Shown in pieces: positions 60,470 to 64,000 of a stretch of 64,000 nt of DNA. The stretch's first letter is position 1. Every line of letters begins with the position of its first letter. Source of the DNA: Pseudomonas sp. BN102. Lineage in GTDB: Bacteria; Pseudomonadota; Gammaproteobacteria; Pseudomonadales; Pseudomonadaceae. The notes beneath the pieces were generated by a model. The model was given only the letters and a program-made list of their open reading frames with translations, made no database searches and was not told where the DNA came from. Made by a program: the position numbers and the translations under genes. The stretch covers positions 112,154 to 176,153 of the forward strand of contig NZ_SSON01000077.1 of assembly GCF_029871245.1 (NCBI RefSeq), given 5' to 3'.

Positions 60470-62860
60470 TCACTCGACGATGGCGAACTCCAGACGAGCG
60501 GTCTGACCGGCCTCGTCGAGCACGCTCAACTGGTACCGGCCGCTGCGCCTGAATACCTGGTTGAAGCTTTCATCCGCGGCAATTGCCGTGATCGGCGCGC
60601 CGTCCAGGAACCACCAGAGCCGGCCGCTGCCACCCAGGGCGGAGAGTTTCAGCCGCAGAGGTTCGGCGCTGCCGGAGGGGCGGCGCAGCTGGTCGCCCTC
60701 GCGCACTCCGACTATGGACAGCGGCGCGGCCGGCGGCGCTATCGTCGGCGGGCAGGCCGGGGCAGGCGTTGGCAGGCGCGCGGCGCGGCGTTCACGACGC
60801 GGCAGCCAGGGCTCCAGGGGCGCCGGCCAGAGCACCAGCTCCGAGGCGTGGGCATCGGCGCAGCCGGGCGCCACCTGACGCCCCGCGGCATCGACCCAGA
60901 GTGACTGGCGCAGGCCGAGGCCGAGGGGCTGGTCGGCGGCCAGGAGGGTGGGCGGCGTGGTGCCGTCCAGGGTCCAGGCATAGCGCTCGCGGCGGCAGCT
61001 GGGATCGCCCTTGGCCATGGGTTGGCCCAAGGGCCAACAGATGGCCGCGACATCCACCTCCGGCGGTTGCGGGTCCGGCGGCTGGGCGATACCGCGTTGG
61101 GCATCGCGGTTCACCAACAGGTCGTGCACCTGCAGCAGCAGCGGCGCTGCCGAGGCCAGGCCGAATTGGCCGGGCACCGGGGTGCCGTCCGGGCGGCCGA
61201 TCCAGATGCCGATCAGGTGGCGCGGCCCCACGCCTATCGCCCAGGCGTCGCGGAAGCCATAACTGGTGCCGGTCTTCCAGGCCAGCACCGGGCGCTGGGT
61301 CAGCCGTGCACGCGGGTCGCGGTCCGGGCGCGCCTGGCCGGCGAGGATACGGCGGATGATCCAAGCCGCCCCGGGCGAGAGCAGGCGGCGCTCCTGCAGG
61401 GCGGCCTGGGGCTGCAGGCGCAGCCGGGCGACCCGGCCCTGGCGGGCGAAGGCGCTGTAGCCGCTGACCAGCTCCTCCAACTTGCTGCCGGCACCGCCGA
61501 GGATCAGCGCCAGGTTCGGCTCGCTGGCCGGCGGCAGCGCCAGAGGCACGCCGACATTGCGCAGCTCGCCGGCAAAGCGCTTGGGCCCGTAGGCCTCCAG
61601 TAGCTGTACCGCCGGCAGGTTGAGGGACATGCCCAAGGCCTCGCTGGCCGAGACCGGGCCGATGAAGCCGGCGGCGAAGTTGCCGGGGCGATAGTCGCCG
61701 TAGCGCCGGGGCACGTCCTGCAGCAGCGATTCGGAGTGGATCAGCCCGGCGTCCAGGGCCATGCCGTAGAGGAAGGGCTTGAGGGTCGAGCCGGGGGAGC
61801 GCAGCGACTCGATCATGTCCACGTGGCCGAAGCGGCGCTCGTCGGCGATGTCGATGGAACCGAGGTAGGCGCGCACCGCCATGCTCTGGTGCTCGACCAC
61901 CAGGATAGCCGCCGAGGTGCGCTCCGGGAGGCGCGCGCGCCAGCCCAGCAGCAGGTCTTCCAGGCGCCGCTGGAGAGCAGCGTCGAGGGTGGTGCGGATC
62001 AGCGGCGGGCTGTCGGCGCGGTTCAGCCGCCGGGCCAGCAATGGCGCCAGGCTGGGCTCCTGGCGCGGAGCGAGGAGCACGGGCTCCTCCAGGGCTTCGT
62101 TCACCGCCCCCTCGGGCCAGACCTGGAACTGCGCCAGGCGCCGCAGCACCTTGTCGCGGGCCGCCTGAGCCTGCTCCGGGTGGCGGTCAGGGCGCAGCCG
62201 GCTGGGCGCCTGGGGCAGCACCGCGAGCAGCGCCGCCTCGGCACGGGTCAGTTGGGCCGGCGGCTTGCCCAGGTATGCCCAGCTGGCCGCCGCCACACCC
62301 TGCAGGGTGCCGCCGAAGGGCGCTCGATTGAGGTAGAGACCGAGGATTTCGTCCTTCGACAGATGCCATTCCAGCTGCGCGGTGCGCCAGAGCTGGCGCA
62401 GCTTGCCGCCGAGGGTACGCGGGTGCGGGTCGAGCAGCCGCGCCACCTGCATGGACAGGGTGCTGCCGCCGGAAAGGACGCGCCCGCCCTTCAGGTTGAG
62501 CCAGGCCGCGCGGGCCAGAGCCAGGGGGTTCACCCCCGGGTGCCGGTAGAACCAGCGGTCCTCGTAGGTGAGCAGGGCTTCCAGATAGTAGGGCGAGACC
62601 TGGTCCTGGCTCACCGGGTAACGCCAGACGCCTTCGGCATCGGCGAAACGCCAGAGCGGCGTGCCGTCCTCCGCCAGCACCACCCGCGCCAGGTCGTCGC
62701 CCGGCAACGGCAGCGGGAACAGCCGGTCGGCCGACCAGAGCAGCGCCAGCAACAGCAGCGGTATCAGAACCAAGGGGCGGCGCAGGACGCGCCAGCGGTG
62801 ACCTGACCTCAACCACGCCATCCTGGCGGGCGATGGGGCGACGTGGAGTTGGCGGGCCAT
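60470..62860 (-). CDS. pbpC: Penicillin-binding protein 1C
   Basis: A 796-residue class A PBP. An N-terminal anchor (LVLIPLLLLALLWSADRLF) leads to a glycosyltransferase domain with EDRWFYRHPGVNP and GGSTLSMQVARLL. The transpeptidase has SxxK (RSPGSTLKPF), a SxN-type SLN and KTG in AWKTGTSYGFRD. A C-terminal BiPBP_C domain follows (SIVGVREGDQLRRPSG). PBP1C's role in wall repair is minor in E. coli. The start at 62860 has GGAG 5-6 nt upstream. In many genomes it follows an alpha-2-macroglobulin gene, but none is seen here. Confidence 0.93.
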   Translation of the reverse strand: MARQLHVAPSPARMAWLRSGHRWRVLRRPLVLIPLLLLALLWSADRLFPLPLPGDDLARVVLAEDGTPLWRFADAEGVWRYPVSQDQVSPYYLEALLTYEDRWFYRHPGVNPLALARAAWLNLKGGRVLSGGSTLSMQVARLLDPHPRTLGGKLRQLWRTAQLEWHLSKDEILGLYLNRAPFGGTLQGVAAASWAYLGKPPAQLTRAEAALLAVLPQAPSRLRPDRHPEQAQAARDKVLRRLAQFQVWPEGAVNEALEEPVLLAPRQEPSLAPLLARRLNRADSPPLIRTTLDAALQRRLEDLLLGWRARLPERTSAAILVVEHQSMAVRAYLGSIDIADERRFGHVDMIESLRSPGSTLKPFLYGMALDAGLIHSESLLQDVPRRYGDYRPGNFAAGFIGPVSASEALGMSLNLPAVQLLEAYGPKRFAGELRNVGVPLALPPASEPNLALILGGAGSKLEELVSGYSAFARQGRVARLRLQPQAALQERRLLSPGAAWIIRRILAGQARPDRDPRARLTQRPVLAWKTGTSYGFRDAWAIGVGPRHLIGIWIGRPDGTPVPGQFGLASAAPLLLQVHDLLVNRDAQRGIAQPPDPQPPEVDVAAICWPLGQPMAKGDPSCRRERYAWTLDGTTPPTLLAADQPLGLGLRQSLWVDAAGRQVAPGCADAHASELVLWPAPLEPWLPRRERRAARLPTPAPACPPTIAPPAAPLSIVGVREGDQLRRPSGSAEPLRLKLSALGGSGRLWWFLDGAPITAIAADESFNQVFRRSGRYQLSVLDEAGQTARLEFAIVE

Positions 62861-63154
62861 GACATCTCCAGGGCAGGGCCGATTCAAGGCGCAGATGGTC
62901 TCCCCAACTGCATTTCGCGGCAAGGCATCGAGCCTTCGAAGTCGCAACGTTCAAAAAAAGAACGCCAGAATTTTGGCCAATCCTTGCCGTTCGTCGACAT
63001 TTTGACCGCCAGTACGGGCCGTTTGTATCCGTGCCTTTACAGAGTCCCGGGCCACTCCTAAACGACTATCAAACTGACACTACAGTGCCCTGGCCGTCGC
63101 TGTAGTCGGTGCTCGTCGCTTTCACGGTCCCTTGCTCAGATCAGGAGTCCCTCC
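62861..63154. other. Divergent promoter region between pbpC and the adhesin
   Basis: About 290 bp with no gene. It has a moderately AT-rich patch near 62948-62990 and a tract CAGTGCCCTGGCCGTCGCTGTAG near 63083. Transcription in both directions must start here, but I cannot name promoter elements with confidence. Confidence 0.4.
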
Positions 63155-63274
63155 ATGGGTGCTTGCAGATTCCTGCGCGCTGCCTTCCGGCTACGCGCAC
63201 GCCCGAAACAGTGGTACGCCCCGCGCATCCGGGCGGCCCAGCCTCCGCCTGGCGTCACCGCGCGGCCCTGGTAA
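63155..63274 (+). CDS. Short Arg-rich ORF upstream of the adhesin
   Basis: A 39-codon frame, MGACRFLRAAFRLRARPKQW then YAPRIRAAQPPPG, with a well-placed AGGAG 7 nt before the ATG and the TAA 39 bp before the adhesin start. It is strongly basic. It could be a leader peptide or a chance frame; the good ribosome site is the only direct support. Confidence 0.35.
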   Translation: MGACRFLRAAFRLRARPKQWYAPRIRAAQPPPGVTARPW

Positions 63275-63313
63275 CGCCATCACGACCAACAAGTTCAACA
63301 ATAGGAATTCAGC

Positions 63314-64000
63314 ATGGCCATCTCCACCACCTCCTTCAGCAACACCCCCCAGGCCACCGGCGACACCTTTGTCTATGACAGCCTGGTGCAGGGCGACCTC
63401 GACTACATCTATCTGGATGTCATGGCGAACGACCTGGGTGGCAAGGCCAAGACCCTCTATTCGCTGGACGATGGCGTCACCGCCGATGGCAGCACGGCGA
63501 CCCGGACGGAGATACAGGCCGACCTGCTGGCCCGTGACACGGATTGCTTCAGCGCCTACGGCGCACGCATCTGGATCACCCAGGACCCGCTGGATGGGAA
63601 AACCAAGGTCCTCTATGACCCGACTGCACTCTTCCAGAGCGAGGCCTACCAGCGACTTTCCGCCGGCGAGCTGATGACCGACAGCTTCACCTACGCCATA
63701 CGCATGAGTAACGGAACCCTCAGCTGGACTACCGCGACGGTGAAGATCTATGGGGTCAACGATGCCCCGGAGTCTTCCAATGGCTACGGCACCACCGATG
63801 AGGACACCCCCATAGTCGGCGCCGCCCTGCCCGGCGCCACTGACATCGATGGCGACAGCGTCAGCTATGCCCTGGGCTCGACCACTGCCGAGCATGGCAC
63901 GGTCACCGTGCACGCCGACGGCACCTTCGACTACACCCCGGTCGCCAACTACCACGGCAGCGACAGCTTCTCCTTCGTGGTCAGCGACGGCCTCGGCGGC
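63314..64000 (+). CDS. Large repetitive adhesin, VCBS/cadherin-like (partial)
   Basis: The first 229 codons of a protein that continues past the window edge. There is no signal peptide, as in type I-secreted RTX adhesins. An N-terminal domain of about 150 residues is followed by the motif IYGVNDAPESSNGYGTTDED. One repeat begins TPIVGAALPGATDIDGDSVS and runs through HGTVTVHADGTFDYTPVANY to GSDSFSFVVSDG, which is the VCBS/cadherin-like tandem repeat. Such proteins mediate biofilm attachment. The ABC/HlyD secretion genes would be expected nearby, outside the window. Confidence 0.85.
   Translation, partial: MAISTTSFSNTPQATGDTFVYDSLVQGDLDYIYLDVMANDLGGKAKTLYSLDDGVTADGSTATRTEIQADLLARDTDCFSAYGARIWITQDPLDGKTKVLYDPTALFQSEAYQRLSAGELMTDSFTYAIRMSNGTLSWTTATVKIYGVNDAPESSNGYGTTDEDTPIVGAALPGATDIDGDSVSYALGSTTAEHGTVTVHADGTFDYTPVANYHGSDSFSFVVSDGLGG

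Overview
The window looks like a chromosomal segment of a high-GC Pseudomonas-type gammaproteobacterium. The evidence is the gene content (a PA0148-like adenine deaminase, a BfrA/FtnA-type ferritin, CueR/CopA/CopZ, a thiolase/high-molecular-weight FabG/AraC/MaoC cluster, fdnGHI-fdhE-selAB-selC), the very high GC of most genes, and many copies of short palindromic intergenic repeats. No species is claimed.

Layout: 0.3-12.4 kb holds housekeeping and transport genes: adenine deaminase, a queuosine-precursor transporter behind a probable preQ1-I riboswitch, MFS carriers, a cytochrome b561/PepSY pair, a MASE1-PAS-GGDEF diguanylate cyclase, and a LysR regulator divergent from a medium-chain reductase. 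12.5-17.7 kb is an RND efflux operon with a divergent TetR regulator and a visible operator. 17.7-21.4 kb is a copper detoxification module (copZ, copA, cueR) with two CueR-type dyads. 22.8-35.4 kb holds a ferritin, a RIO kinase, a LysR/NAD(P)-oxidoreductase pair, the fatty-acid cluster, cmoM, two DUF4136 lipoproteins, GNAT and YbaK proteins. 35.4-40.4 kb is an accessory stretch: SCO protein, multicopper oxidase and small exported Cys-containing proteins.

The most interesting part is 40.8-48.2 kb. A complete tRNA-Sec gene (selC) lies at 40827-40922, and a 44-bp copy of its 5' half recurs at 48161-48204, next to selB. The two copies bracket a partly AT-rich 7.2-kb island. It carries the C-terminal remnant of a tyrosine integrase, a HipB/Xre-like regulator, a DNA methyltransferase-like protein lacking its catalytic Cys, an excisionase-like protein, a divergent repressor with an operator array, three membrane proteins, and a two-gene CBASS-like defence module (CD-NTase plus SLATT-type membrane effector). 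The island has split selC at the anticodon stem and rebuilt a full gene at the far end, 7.2 kb from selB.

48.2-57.4 kb holds the system that needs this tRNA: selB, selA, fdhE and the formate dehydrogenase operon fdnGHI. fdnG has an in-frame UGA at codon 197 and a recognisable SECIS hairpin. The window ends with a small-molecule transporter, a dCache chemoreceptor, PBP1C, and the start of a large VCBS/cadherin-like adhesin that runs off the right edge.
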